NCBI RefSeq assembly: GCF_004379255.2
Contig: NC_056033.1
Coordinates: 3,452,172 to 3,516,171, forward strand
Reading direction: 5' to 3'
Source of the DNA: Salvia splendens
Lineage: Eukaryota; Streptophyta; Magnoliopsida; Lamiales; Lamiaceae
Length of the DNA stretch: 64,000 bases
In this document: positions 34,744-47,409 of the stretch, piece by piece
Layout of the letters: each line of letters starts with the position of its first letter
Numbering within the stretch: position 1 is the first letter of the stretch
Made by a program: the position numbers and the translations under genes
Notes under the pieces: generated by a model
What the model was told of the DNA's origin: nothing
Databases searched by the model: none
What the model saw: only the letters and a program-made list of their open reading frames with translations

Positions 34744-37700
34744 ATGGATGATAGAGTTGACATTTCTGTTAAAGAGTGTAACAGGGAAGTGCTTGAGGTG
34801 ATGGATACTCCGGAGAGGAGCAAGAACAGTCAGATCTCAGCTTCTCTTGCCAAATTTGAGGTTTAATTTTCTCTCTTGAGCGTCAAGTTTGCATTTTTAT
34901 TGGCATTGTTTGGAGTTAAACTTAGCCATTTTGTTAGGGTTCTTATTTTTGTGTTGTTTGGCTGCTTTTAGTCGTCTGAGAAGTGGGTTTTGAGCTTTTC
35001 TTTCCTTTCTCTCTTCCCCATCTTAGATGTGGTGTTCTTAGCTTTGTCCTAAGGTTGTTTTTTTTTCTTTTAATTTTTTTCATTGTTAGTATTTTTTTAT
35101 GGCATTTCTTCATTTGGGGGATTTGGGCGTAGGAATCTTCAATTTGTGGTTTTTGTTCTGCTGACAAAGTTAATCCCAGAAAAATCTTGGCCAATTTGGT
35201 TTGACTTGGTTTCTTCAATTATTGTCTTTGATTTTATTTTTTTCCTTCAATTGTTTAAGTAAAAAAGGGGAAGAAGAAGTATGTGGAGCAATTTGATGCA
35301 TAAAATACATTTCAAGTATTGCTCCTCTTTTTGAGCCTCAATGGTTTTGCAATTTTTTTCCTTTTGATATGCATGCTGCAGAAAGCTCTCTCTCTTCAGA
35401 TTTGAAGAAACAAGTGTAAATGAATCTTAAGTAAAATATCACCAAAAGTTACACTCCTTATGTAAAATTTTCCAGTCATGATCTATCACTGTAAATAGTA
35501 AAATCTCTTCCATCTAAATATCAGCTCTCCTTTCATTTTCACAAATCTTGTGCCTATTTATTATCGTCTCATCAGCATTTCTAACTCTAAAACCATTTAT
35601 GAACATATTTACCAATTTGCTTCTGTGTTCAAGTTAATCTATTACAGAACCGACACTTTCTTTCTATTTTCGTGATGTGAATATGGTCTTGCTATTGTTT
35701 TGGTTGATTGGTTTGGATTGAGGCTGTGGAGGTTTCATACAATCTTTATTGATCATTAGTTAGTGTTGTTTTTACTGTAATTTGTGTTCTTACAGTGGAG
35801 TTTATCGTGTTCGTGTGCAGGATTCCCCGGTTTTTACCTTCCTCAACAGTCTTTCCCCTATAAAGCCGGTTAAATCCACACACATCACTCAGACGATCAA
35901 CCCTCTTAGTTTTGCTTCCATTCCATCAGTCTTCACTTCGCCACATGTTAGTTCTATACGGGAATCCAGGTTTCTCCGAAGGTAATTCATCAACTCGTTG
36001 CAGTTCCACACCTTGTTCAAAACCTGAGTTTTAATTGTGTTTAAACTGTTTTGCATTGTTTCAGGCATCAGCTTTCCGATTCATCAAAACCTGAGTTTTC
36101 TTCCGATGATGGGACCAAACTTGATGCAAATAAGGCAAATGCAGATGCTACCGAGCAAATGGATGAGCAAAAGGAAAATTGTGATGGTGGTGATATGGCT
36201 GCTGAGCCATCTTACGATGATTGTTCCAAGTTTGTGGTGGATTTTGCCAAAGACTATGAATGTGCTAGCCCTAACACCAACTTAAGAACGGGTTGTGGTC
36301 GTGAAGACAAAGACATGGCAGAATACGGCTGCACTTCTTCAGCCCTTGTGCCGTTAATACATGAACACCCTCAGAGGGGTGAAGTGAATATTGACGGGGT
36401 AAATCAAAATACAGAAGCTGCACCCTGTGATTGGGAGCATATGTTATCTGATACGTCTGAGCTGCTGATTTTTGAATCTCCGGATGTTAGAGTTTCTTTC
36501 AGCAAATCAGTTGATCCCGGGGCGAGTTTCTATACTGGCATTAAGAGTGACATGCAGAACTTGCACTTAGTTAGTGCAGTGGATTCTGGTGAGCATGTTG
36601 TCGAAGGAAATGAAGCTGAAGTTATGTCTACTCAGCCTGGAGAAGGAGATGAGGTGGACAATGCTGCATCACTGAATAATTCTGATGAACAAGTGGATTG
36701 TGAGGTAAAATGGTTACTAATTTTCAACATGTTCTTTGCTATCTATTAATAAGTTTTAATCCTGATGTTTGAACGATTTTTGTAGCAACTTGGTTTCTAC
36801 CGTGGTATGAGAAGGCGGTGTCTGGTTTTTGAGATGGGAGGAGCTCGTAGGCAACATTTGGAAGAGAATCTCGTCTCTGATTCATCCACGTGGCTTTGTT
36901 CTGATGGCAATACAGCCTCTAATGACCAGAAACTTGTCCCGTTAAACAGTGGGAACGAGTCTTCACGGTGTCTTATGCCTGGCATTGGCTTGCATCTAAA
37001 TGCTCTTGCATCGACGCCTAAGGACTATAAAATTGTCAACCTTGATTCTTCATCGTCTGCACGGTTATTGATTGGACCTAGCTCAGTTGTCAATCTCCAC
37101 CCATCAAATGCCAGTCAAGGACTGCTGGACAACATCTTAGTTGTTGCCACATCAGACAGAGATGTCGATGGCATGGAAATGGCTGTTGAGGATGCTTGCC
37201 CGCCATCTGCAAACGCGACAAATGAAGAGATCAATCAGAGCAGTCCAAAGAAGAAGAGGTATTGTTGTTTGTTTGATCTTTAACCAGCAGCAGCTAGTTT
37301 CAAGATCAACGTTTTCGTGTACCTTATTCTAACTTGTTTCTCGATCAGACGTAGGGCTGAACAATCTGGGGAAGGCGAGTCCTGCAAACGATGCAACTGC
37401 AAGAGATCAAAATGTCTAAAACTGTGAGTACATTTTTTGCATCATAACAATAATAATGCATCTTCATCGATATCGTTTGTGCAAAAACTTGTGTAAATCC
37501 AACCAATGAGGGTTCACCAATCCTATTAATGCATAGTTATGGTTTATTAATCACAATTGGGATTTAATTAGGACTGATGTGTGCCGTTCGCTTTAGTAGC
37601 ATAAGATAACCTCTGGTTTGAACTTTTACGTGCAGCTACTGTGAATGCTTTGCTGCCGGGGTGTACTGTGTGGAGCCATGTGCTTGTATAGATTGCTTCA

Positions 37701-38846
37701 ATAAACCTATCCATGAAGACACCGTCCTTGCAACGCGCAAACAAATCGAATCAAGAAATCCTCTCGCCTTCGCTCCTAAAGTGATCAGAGGATCAGATTC
37801 GCCATTAGAGATCGGGGTAAGTAAACTAGTTAAGTTGCCTTCAGAGAGGTCGTGGTTGCTCTTGCTCTTGCTCATTGATATACTCGTGAATCCATGTCTC
37901 AGGATGACTCCAGCAAGACTCCTGCTTCTGCCCGTCACAAGCGAGGATGCAACTGCAAGAAATCGGGGTGCCTGAAGAAATACTGTGAATGCTATCAGGT
38001 TTGTTTCTCCTCCTCTTCCTGTGTAGGAACCCTTGTCTTATCTCGTTAGCTGATCGATGAACTCTGGCTTCCTGCAGGGTGGCGTCGGCTGCTCCATTAA
38101 CTGCAGATGTGAAGGGTGTAAGAATGCATTCGGTAGAAAAGACGGTGAGTGTATTTACACATTTCAACTAACAAGGTGCCAATCCTTTACATTTTCTGAC
38201 TCTGGATTCGGTGTAATGATAGGCATGGAAGCTGAAGCCGAGGAAGAAGAAGAAGAAACAGACGTGTCTGAGAAGAGCGTTTCCGACAAAAGTTTGCAGG
38301 CTATTGCAATGGAGAACGATGTGGAACAGAACACGGAATCTGTGCTTCCTGCAACCCCTCTACGGGGAGGAAGGTAAAACTATGTTAACCGAGTCTCGTG
38401 AACACACGTGGGATTGAGTATTTAATGGAATAAACGTATATGGTAGACTATCCTGTATTATTAGCTATCGAACTATAACATTTATTCTCGTTCCATCTCC
38501 TAGGCCATCGGCTCAGCTCCCGTTTTCCTCAAAGAAGAAACCACCACGATCCTCACTCCCTTCCATTGGCTCCTCCTCCTCGAGCTTCATTCCTAGGCAA
38601 AGACTCGGGAAATCGAGCTTCCTCCCGCCACCACCAAAGTTTGAGACCATCAGAGAAGACGAGATCCCCAACTTTCTCCAAGGCGAAGGAGGGTCTTCTG
38701 ATGGAGGCATCCAGACAGCCTCTCCTAACCGGAAGAGAGTATCTCCGCCTCACAATGCAGGCAGCATGTCCCCTAGCCTCAGGAGCAGCCGGAAGCTCAT
38801 CCTTGAGTCGATACCATCATTCCCGTCTCTCACTCCGAACCAGTGA
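34744..38846 (+). CDS. TCX: CXC-domain protein, TSO1/TCX type (CPP family)
   Basis: Ten coding exons: 34744-34860, 35821-35981, 36065-36704, 36786-37258, 37349-37423, 37636-37816, 37903-37998, 38078-38144, 38223-38373 and 38504-38846. They join in phase to 767 residues. The N-terminal part has [13 protein letters not shown], a motif of this group. [19 protein letters not shown] at about 316-334 is typical of TSO1 and its SOL paralogues. Two cysteine-rich CXC domains follow: [19 protein letters not shown] from 476 and [19 protein letters not shown] from 563, each with its second cysteine half, separated by [11 protein letters not shown]. Family members bind DNA (TTYRAA-like sites) and act in DREAM-type complexes controlling cell division and floral meristems. 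All CXC cysteines seem to be present. Which paralogue this is cannot be settled by eye. Confidence 0.92.
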
Positions 38847-38878
38847 ATCCTCTCTCTCCAGCCCAGGCCAGCTCTCCA

Positions 38879-38909
38879 TTGTAGTAGTAGTAGTAGTAGT
38901 AGTAGTAGT
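38879..38909 (+). repeat. (GTA)n microsatellite in the 3' UTR
   Basis: About ten GTA units directly downstream of the TSO1-like stop codon. Confidence 0.9.
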
Positions 38910-38987
38910 TCTGTAAGATATATGTACTTTTAGTTCCATTTTCACCTCTTATTTTCATGTTTGTAAAATAGTTTTGTTTTGTACCAT

Positions 38988-38993
38988 AATAAA
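38988..38993 (+). terminator. Candidate polyadenylation signal of the TSO1-like gene
   Basis: AATAAA lies 142 bp after the stop codon and is followed by T-rich sequence. The position fits a 3' UTR of about 160-180 bases. Confidence 0.55.
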
Positions 38994-39009
38994 ACTTCTT
39001 GTATACATT

Positions 39010-42000
39010 ATATTTGTATACTAGATTACATGAAGTCTGCTTAAGTTTAACAGTTCTTGTTTGATTCTGTACATTTTTAGAGAAATAGTTACTACTTGTT
39101 GTTGAGGTGGGCTGAGATTATGGATCTTGGCCCGTTTAGGCTCATTTTAGTTCAATTGGGCTCATTTCTGGTTTCTATTGGGCTATGGATCAAACATTGT
39201 GTGTTTTAATTTAAATTATTTTTAAATTGAATTTTAGTCTCTCCTTGTATGAATTTTACCTGAACTCACTGTAAGAAAATTAATTTACGAAAAATAGGTT
39301 CAATATCCTAGGTTTTAAATTGATTTACTTTTTTATTCTTTTTAAAAATATTTTATGTAAATAGATTTAATAGAGGCAAGTAATGCAGTGATTGGGCTTG
39401 CCGCTGGCCCGATGGGATCGCAATAGATTTAAATACTCTATCGCTTGTTTGGGAACTAGTTTGACAATTGACATAATAATAGTTTTGATTAATTGTGTAA
39501 AAATAATATAAAATAATATACTATTAACAAAATAATTAGTGTTATATTTCAATCGATCTACAAAATCCATGGAATTTGACAAACACTTGGTTTGAAGTGT
39601 TGATGGGGGACATGAATGATTATAGCTGTCCAATTCACTAACAAACAAAACCACAATATGAATCTAAGCAATTAGGTCCCAATGTCTTGCTTTTTCTTCC
39701 ATCATAAAATGGCCTTTCTCTTGATTTCTTGCCACACAAGTGCAATATACTTTGATTGGAAGGACAGTACACTTAGATATGTTTTGTTTATAAAATACTT
39801 GGTGTGATTACATGATAAGATTTTGAATCATTTATTAAATTGATTTGAAATTTGTCATCACTCATGCAACATACAAATCAAGTCAATATATGAAAATCTA
39901 CTCTAAATATGCACCTTGTCATATGAGTTGTTTAATAATGATAAACCATGAGATAATAAATTTTATTTGGTGATTAATAAAATTATACTCCGTATTTCGG
40001 AATTGGTGAATTCCAATTGGCCATTCTATTCTATAAGGTCCAAAAAAGATGGTCCACATCCAAATTTGACATTTAAGTAATATAAGTATTATTGAATAGA
40101 GAGAAAGAGACATAATATGCAAGCTTCAAGGGGATGGTACAAGCCGGTGGAGCGCAAACATCAATACCAGTAGACTGTACAACTCAGTTTAGCACAGAAC
40201 CACCGAATTATAAATGATCTTTTATTGTCTTTTTCCTTTGTAGGAATTGATGTAGCATTGTAATAAAAAAGAAAGAAAGGTAAATACTATGCTTTCAATT
40301 TTTTCTTTAGTATGATTCAAGTTTGTTGGATAATGAGCTATCTTGTTGTTATCAAATCCGCATATTTTATGTACAGTAATTATTATGGTTAAGGATATCG
40401 ACATAAATCCCAATCTCTATTGTTATGCCATGTAATATAATTCTACTATATTTTATCTCTTTCTTGCGTGATTAAAGTAACAATAGTAGTATTTTTTTTT
40501 TGGGGGGGGGGGGGGGATTGTTCAAAACATGAAATTCATTGAAACATTAAAATCTAGAGAGTTAGGCAAATTTTGGTGAAGCAACAATTAAAGCCACAAC
40601 GGAGTAGGGGACATATGTAATCTATAATCTTTCTTTTAATTCATGATGGTAAATAAACACAAAGTGGAGTATGATAATTAAATATCTATGAGTAAGAGTA
40701 TTATTTATGCAATTAATCTTATTATGCCAAAGATTTCTAATGAGAAATTAGAGGATCTTTCTTGATTTGTACATGTCTTAATGTTTACACAGTTGAAAGT
40801 GGGGGCAATAATGGTTACTTAAAGTAAGGAAATGGTATCCTCCTTGTCTTTATCATCAAACAAAATAATAAACCAATTTGATTGATTGATTAATCTCTCG
40901 CACCTTGTTGTTTTAGGATTGTTAATTAATGATGATTATTGATTTCTTTTGAATTGTTTAGTAATCACAAGTGTGAACATGGATACTATGCAGAAGACAT
41001 GTGTTCAATGATGATGTCCCATTAGCTCATCTCACAACAATCATTATGATTTTCTTATCAAGGTACTCTTTTAATTATATTTCCCCACTTCGAATCAAAA
41101 GTTCAATGATTAACCTTGCTAAAGATGCCTATAATAGAAATAAAGCGTTCATTGTGATTTTTAACCTAACTTGTGGTGAGTTTATACGTAAAATTATACT
41201 CCTAATATTGAAGTTTAATGTAATTATATGTAAAAACTTACTCATTTATTATTAATCTATAATCAGGAGTCTCTCGAATATAAGTTTGCCTACATGCATC
41301 GACTTCTTTAGAAGTAATCAAGATTCACATTCGCTTAGTTAATTAATAATTATACAGTTAACCTTACGATCGAAGCAAATCTAGCTAGGAAAATATGCTA
41401 CTTTCTTTTAATATTACTGTAACAAACATTCGACAGTGAACTTTATCATGTACTAATACTGATGGGATTTATATATGTTGTCTTTTGTTTCTTGAAATGT
41501 ACGTGTGATTGTCCTTTTGTTTTGAAAAAAATAAGGTTTATAAACGTATATACACAATCTTTCTTTTAACATTGAATTATTTTTTTTAATGTCAAAAGGC
41601 TCAAACTTCACAAGAATCCCACATTTGATTTGACGAGGGGAGAAGTTGGAAGGTGTATATAATTCATGTCCAACCCTAATTGGTTTCAAGCCTTTTGGGA
41701 ATGATCTAAAAACAAATCTGTGCGGGCTTGACCCAAAGCAGACAGTATCAAACTAATATTGCAATCGACGATTCTAACAATATAAAGTTATAATGAACTC
41801 CGCGTTATTTTATAATTATGTGTTTGATGTTTAGCATTTAAAACTAGTTTGGTAGTATATAATACAACCCTAGTATAAAAATTTAAGAAATAGAATTACC
41901 ATGAAACTATCCGTCCACTTTCTTGCATGTGATGATAAACACATCAACCTAGTGTTATGAATCATTATATATGTTCCCATACGAATGTGTATCGAATTAT

Positions 42001-43705
42001 TTTTTGACAAAATGAAAGAATATATATATGAATTACTCAAATAATTAAATCGTTCTGAATCATCCACATGATATACGTGGTGGGCCGTGGATAGATAGAG
42101 ATTATTTACAAAGCCAGAGTGCATATTCATGAGCATGTGCACTCCATAAGTTTCTACTGCTTTAATTTATTTGATGTCGATCGATCGCCATAATATTATT
42201 TGAGCAGATTTGCTTGCCTCGTTTGATAAATGAACTAAATTAAAAAGAGGCAAAAACAATTTTGGTCTGCATCCATTAACTTTGATATAATATCGTTTGA
42301 GCTATTTTTCACTATTTCAAACTATTTTGGACGAAAATATCCTCAAGCGCGTCAAGGGCATTTTAATTTACTTATTCTCTCTTTGTTTATTAAAGTATTT
42401 AATCTATTTCTTTTAATTTTTGTTTGCCCATTTCTTTCTTCTTCCCCATTTTTTCCTTCTCTCTTTTAATAAAAGGGCAAAAAAAATTAAGAGAGGTAAA
42501 TTCAATATCTTAATAAAAAAAGAGAGAATATAGACCGAAGGATGTTACATCGAATTTAATGGACTTAAGAAGGTATTTTCAAATGCTACGAACCAAAATT
42601 GATACCTTGACAAAGTTTGCGGACGAAAAAAATGGTCTCTCAAATAAAAAATAAATTTGATTACAATATACTCCATATGATATAGCACGCCCAAACAAGA
42701 AAACAAGATCAAAAGCAAATTCAATTTTAGTGACATTTAGGTCATACAAATTGGTAATATTAATTAGTTTACATCCTTTTATTTGTACATAATTATGGTT
42801 ATCCCTATGGGTTAAGCATATATACTACACATATAGATAATGAATGTTCATCTTAATTGAAATAAAAACTCAATACATGAAAGAATCATAATTAATGTAG
42901 TAATATTGCGATGATTCCTCTTATATATATTTGGATTCATACATATGATATTTTATTCTAATGCAGTAGAATATAGATAGATAACAAGTAATAAATTTAC
43001 AATAAAAAAAATTTCCACTATTTTAAATCAGAATGTTGAGGAAGAAACCCAAAACAAATCTTAGATGTTTTTAATTTGTTCTTTATTGTATGGAAGATTT
43101 ATTCCAGCTGGCTAGCTAACTTAATGAGCTTCTTTATTAGTTTGAGAAATTTCTTTTCATAGAAAAACAAAAGGCATAAGAGGAGAAAGTGAAGCTTTAA
43201 TGATAGGGCAGAAGGTCAGATTTCCGGCCATGTTCTTTAATTTGTTTTTATGAAAAAGGTGATTGAAACGAACAAGTTAGAGAGGATTAATGTTTGATTA
43301 TATTACTTCATTTGTAGAGTATGCACTATTTTTTTTAGTTCGTCTCAAAAGAATATGCGCTTTCTAATTTCGGAAAGTATTTTTTTTTTCTAATAAGGTA
43401 AGACCCATTATCCACTAACAATACTTCAATTATTTTTTCTTCCTATTTCATTCTTACTTTATTAATTTTGCATTAAAATTCGTATCCAACTAAGAGTGTA
43501 TATTTTTATGGGACAAAGAGGCTACGGGGTAGTATAATTTAAGTCCGCTAGCTATAGAGGATTAATGTTGGGTTATATTATAATTTAAGTCCACTCAAAA
43601 TTAATAGTACTAGTATTTTAATTTCCAGTTCGACTAGCACTAATTATTCATCCTAACTACAAATATTAATCACCCATGATTTATTGTAATCACAGCATAA
43701 GATAG
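39010..43705. other. Intergenic sequence with MITE remnants
   Basis: No supported gene. At 40490-40516 a T run passes straight into a run of about 15 G. At 42255-42645 the pair TTTTGGTCTGCATCC...GGACGAAAATATCCTCAA and CAAAGTTTGCGGACGAAAAAAATGGTC (motif ends compared) suggests a decayed inverted-repeat element related in wording to the MULE at 21586. At 43330-43520 a worn Stowaway-like segment (AGTTCGTCTC...ATGGGACAAAG) is visible. Confidence 0.5.
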
Positions 43706-43708
43706 TAA

Positions 43709-43754
43709 TCAATGGCGGATCCGGAATTCAGAAATGGAGGGGACAAAATATATA
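43709..43754 (+). mobile_element. hAT-like left-end fragment
   Basis: AATGGCGGATCCGGAATTC followed by GGAGGGGACAAAATA resembles the left end of the GTGGCGGA-type hAT family (compare 28243). It is cut off by the Stowaway element that starts at 43755. Confidence 0.4.
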
Positions 43755-43996
43755 CTCCTTTCGTCCCATGTTACTTGAGGCATTTCTTTTCGACACGGGA
43801 TTTAAGAAAGTTGTGTTTAGTGAGTTAAATAAAGTAAATGAGAGAATAAAGTAAAAAAAAAATACAGAGTAAAGTAAAAGAAGGAATACAGTATGCGAGA
43901 TTGGATGGTTTGTTTTTAGTCGAAAAAGGAAATGACTCAAGTAACTTGGGACAACTCAAAAAGCAATACGACTCAAGTAACTTGGGACGGAGGAAG
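43755..43996. mobile_element. Stowaway MITE
   Basis: The ends read CTCCTTTCGTCCCATG and, inverted, CTTCCTCCGTCCC. They are flanked by TA on both sides (43753-43754 and 43997-43998). Length is 242 bp. Near the right end ACTCAAGTAACTTGGGAC is present twice, a small internal duplication. It is nested in a hAT-like fragment. Confidence 0.75.
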
Positions 43997-43999
43997 TAT

Positions 44000-45350
44000 T
44001 ACTCTAGCTTGGTTTAGGACGAACATGACTACTATTTCAATCTTCATAGCGATGCCAGAGACAAACGGAAAGAACAGACATAACAATTTAACATCCGAAC
44101 GGCATAGTTAATAAATTGCCTTTTTCGCAACTGTATAATTAGTTTTAAAGATATGATGGCGGTCCATTGCCTCGTTATTTAATTTTGGTGCCCAAAATTC
44201 ATACCTAAGTCTATGCTCATTTATTTACAATTAATGTTACGTAGGAGTATAATAAACAAACTCATCTACTTTTGTGGCCTTTTATTCAATCTCTAAGTCT
44301 GTACTGGTTTCATTTCGTTTTTCTCTTCTCGTCTCCTTTTTATACATTAGTCGGCAAATAGGTGGATAGTGATATTACATGCGACCAAAAAATTAATCTC
44401 TCAAATAATAGTACAATACAATATATGTTGCAATTATCGTTAATTAGATTCAAATTTACTCGATTAGAACTACACCGGACTTGTTCAAATTAAATCTTAT
44501 ATTATATTATTGTAGTATATATTTAAAATCACGTGATCAATTCAATTAAATGTATAAATTGCTTAAATCTTACATAAAGACATAAAGTATATAAAAAATT
44601 AGTTCGTGCCCCGTTGAGATAAACGATTAGTTCTATATTTTTGTGAGACATAATATGGCCTAATATTTCATTTTTCAATATTTGTCGTATAATCTAATTA
44701 CATGTTGAAAATGTTGGGGTTATTAGATAACTACGTACCATTTGGAATCAATTCATTACCTCTATATATTTCTTAATAAAAACGTTGTCAGACCAAAGGC
44801 GATTATAATAAGGTGATGGAATTGTTTTCCCCAGAAATTTCCAGCAAGAAATAGAAACTTGAAAAGAGTGATGCAATTTCCCCCAAAAAATTATACTACA
44901 ATTTTCTTTCTAAATAAATAAATAATATTTTATTTATCAATTTGTTTAACTATCAATATCATTACTTTTTACACGGAAGAAAAAAGAACAACAATAAGGA
45001 ATTATGTCTTAAAAGAGACTTTTTGTATATTATGCGTCCTTTTCCCTCTTAATAAGTAGTAGATTTTTCAATAATATAATTAAGATGTGGAACAGATACT
45101 CCTAGTAAGGGTTAAAATTTATCCTATTGATTTATAACAACTCTTTTTAAGGAAAATTGCTAGAATCAATGCTGATTTAGTTGAATCTCAACTTCGTATC
45201 GTTATTAACTTATTGACTATAATTTACTACTTCTATATAAAGAAATAAGGTTTTGATTAAATTGAATCAATGCACATTATTGCATTTCCCCATAATATCG
45301 GTAATTATATAAAATCAACGCATCATGAATAACCCAATTCAAAGGCCTTA
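44000..45350. other. Intergenic sequence
   Basis: AT-rich; I see no gene, element end or notable repeat. Confidence 0.55.
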
Positions 45351-45756
45351 TCAGGCCATCCACAATAGGAATAGCCCACCAATAGCTCAGCCATAGCCTA
45401 GCCACTGCCACATCATCAGCACTAAAAATCCTCCTGCCACATCATAAATAGCTCAGCCATAGCCTAGCCACATCATAAATAGCTCAGCCACATCAATAGC
45501 CACATCACTAATAACAATTATATAAAATGACATAATTAACAATCACACAATATACGGAATTTAATTTACGAGACATATACGGGAAACATTAATAATACTA
45601 TCCACATCACTATTAACAAATATATACAAAATGAAATAATTAATAATCTCACAATATACGGAATTAAATTTACGCCACAAAAACGAGAAAATTCACTAAT
45701 ATTAATAAAATTTACAAAGTACATTAATTAAAAAAAATTACATAATTAAAAAAAAA

Positions 45757-47085
45757 CTAACGTCGTGCAGCCCTCCGCGCCCATAACTCTTCAATTAAAT
45801 CCTTTTGGAGTCGAATATGAGCCTCCGTTTGGCGCATGTCGGCATGTGCTTGGAGGCGGTCGTCTTCATCGTGGGGTACCCCACTCCATACGTTAGGGGC
45901 GGCTACGCCGTGGCTTGGACCAGCTTCATTATCGTCGTTGGCCCAATCAGTCAGTTGTCCACCTTCATCTTCGACAATCATGTTGTGCATGATTATACAG
46001 GCGTACATTATATCAGCAATGCAGTCGACGTGCCACAAACGCGTTGGCCCCTTAACTGCCGCCCATCGAGCCTGGAGCACACCAAATGCGCGTTCCACGT
46101 CCTTGCGCGCCGACTCCTGCTGTGCCGCAAAGTAGGCCTTCTTCTCATCTCCTGGGCATCGGATCGTCTTCACAAAGACAGGCCACCTAGGGTATATCCC
46201 ATCCGCCAAGTAGTAGCCCATATCATGTCGGTTGTCGTTGGCGACAAAACTGATGGCCGGACCGACACCCTGACACTGCTGGTTGAAAAGTGGCGACGAG
46301 TTGAGGACGTTGAGGTCGTTGTTCGAACCAGCTATCCCAAAATACGCATGCCAAATCCACAGCCGGTAATCAGCTACGGCCTCGAGGATCATCGTGGGAT
46401 TCTTTCCCTTGTAGCCGGTAGTGTACATCCCCTTCCAGGCGGCGGGGCAGTTCTTCCACTCCCAATGCATACAATCTATGCTGCCTAACATCCCTGGGAA
46501 CCCATGTTGTTCCCCGTGCATCTGCAGCAGATCCCGACAGTCATCGGGGGTAGGGCTTCGAAGGTACTGATCACCGAATATTTCAATCACGCCCTGACAG
46601 AAATACTTCATACACTCCAGGGCAGTCGTCTCACCGATGTGGAGGTACTCGTCCCACATGTCTGCAGCGCCTCCGTAGGCCAACTGCCGGATTGCCGCAG
46701 TGCACTTTTGAATAGGAGTGTGGCCGGGTCTGCCAGCCGCATCGTGCCTAAAGCGGAAATACAGATATCGTTGCTCCAATCCGTTAACAATACGCATAAA
46801 CAGGGACCTGCGCATCCTAAAACGGCGCCTGAAAAGGTTGGCGTTGAACCGCGGCTCCTGTGCGAAGTAGTCTTCGTATAGGCGCTGATGTGCAGCTACG
46901 TGATCACGATCAATCACCGCTCGGCGGTGTACCACTGGTCGAGGTCGAGGTACCGCCGGCTGCAAGGCCCTCTGCATCCATTGATCAATCTCACGGTTCG
47001 TATAGGCCTCTAGCGCTTCGTTCATTATACGCTCGTACTCCTCAGCATCCCCACCACTCCCACCACTACCACCGGCGTTACTCAT
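45757..47085 (-). CDS. PIF/Harbinger (HARBI1-like) DDE transposase
   Basis: An uninterrupted frame gives 442 residues from the ATG at 47085. An upstream ATG at 47196 would add 37 residues of non-family type, so the glycine-rich MSNAGGSGGSGG start is preferred. The protein has an N-terminal linker, a helical DNA-binding region (NANLFRRRFRMRRSLFMRIV, about 81-100), CTAAIRQLAYG, and the DDE nuclease core. The catalytic set is Asp204 in GSIDCMHWEW, Asp257 in GSNNDLNVL and Glu331 in KDVERAFGVLQARW. The late HNMIVEDE motif is also present. Length and motifs match plant HARBI1-like nucleases, which cut and paste elements with TWA targets. All three acidic residues are intact. The alternative, a domesticated host gene, is unlikely because terminal repeats flank it. 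Confidence 0.92.
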   Translation of the reverse strand: MSNAGGSGGSGGDAEEYERIMNEALEAYTNREIDQWMQRALQPAVPRPRPVVHRRAVIDRDHVAAHQRLYEDYFAQEPRFNANLFRRRFRMRRSLFMRIVNGLEQRYLYFRFRHDAAGRPGHTPIQKCTAAIRQLAYGGAADMWDEYLHIGETTALECMKYFCQGVIEIFGDQYLRSPTPDDCRDLLQMHGEQHGFPGMLGSIDCMHWEWKNCPAAWKGMYTTGYKGKNPTMILEAVADYRLWIWHAYFGIAGSNNDLNVLNSSPLFNQQCQGVGPAISFVANDNRHDMGYYLADGIYPRWPVFVKTIRCPGDEKKAYFAAQQESARKDVERAFGVLQARWAAVKGPTRLWHVDCIADIMYACIIMHNMIVEDEGGQLTDWANDDNEAGPSHGVAAPNVWSGVPHDEDDRLQAHADMRQTEAHIRLQKDLIEELWARRAARR

Positions 47086-47213
47086 TTCTAGGTGTTGATC
47101 TTGTACAGAAATTAAGATAGAGAGAGTACTCGTTAATACAAGTGGTGCGAATGAAAATGACGGGCAAGTCGCGTATATATAGTGTTTCGGAAACAAAAAA
47201 AAATTTTAAAAAT

Positions 47214-47400
47214 TCGCGCTAGGCGATCCGGACGCTGCAATAGCGCCTAGCGGATCGCCTAGCGCACCGCCTAGCGCCGCGGAACCGCCGAGCGCTAGGC
47301 GGTTTTTTTCCGCGAAATCGGCTAGGCGGCTGCAATAGTTCGCCTAGCGCACCGCCTAGCGCCGGCGCTCGGCTAGGCGGTGCGCTAGGCGCTATTGTGG
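47214..47400. repeat. Subterminal GC-rich repeat cluster of the Harbinger element
   Basis: About ten copies of the core CCTAGC/GCTAGG, mostly as CGCCTAGCG or CGCTAGGCG, occur in both orientations within 187 bp. It is by far the most GC-rich non-coding stretch in the area. Such arrays are usual transposase-binding candidates. It also overlaps the presumed transposase promoter. Confidence 0.8.
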
Positions 47401-47409
47401 ATGCTCTTA

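Larger units (their letters stand above)
45354..47406 (-). mobile_element. PIF/Harbinger transposon with intact transposase
   Basis: The ends are GGCCATCCACAATAGG (left) and, inverted, GAGCATCCACAATAGC (right). Flanking TCA (45351-45353) and TTA (47407-47409) are a one-base-decayed TWA duplication. The element is 2053 bp and holds one long minus-strand gene. The right end, upstream of that gene, has about 190 bp packed with GC-rich CGCCTAGCG/CGCTAGGCG units. The left end instead has two AGCTCAGCCATAGCCTAGCC copies and a related third unit. The Myb/SANT-like second protein that PIF/Harbinger elements usually encode is missing, so full autonomy is doubtful. Confidence 0.88.

Noticed and set aside
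45805..46881. Plus-strand ORFs of 227, 99 and 125 codons
   Set aside because: Antisense shadows of the Harbinger transposase, without family resemblance.
45757..47085. Domesticated host gene derived from a transposase
   Set aside because: Terminal inverted repeats and a near-perfect 3-bp duplication flank the gene, so it belongs to a transposon.
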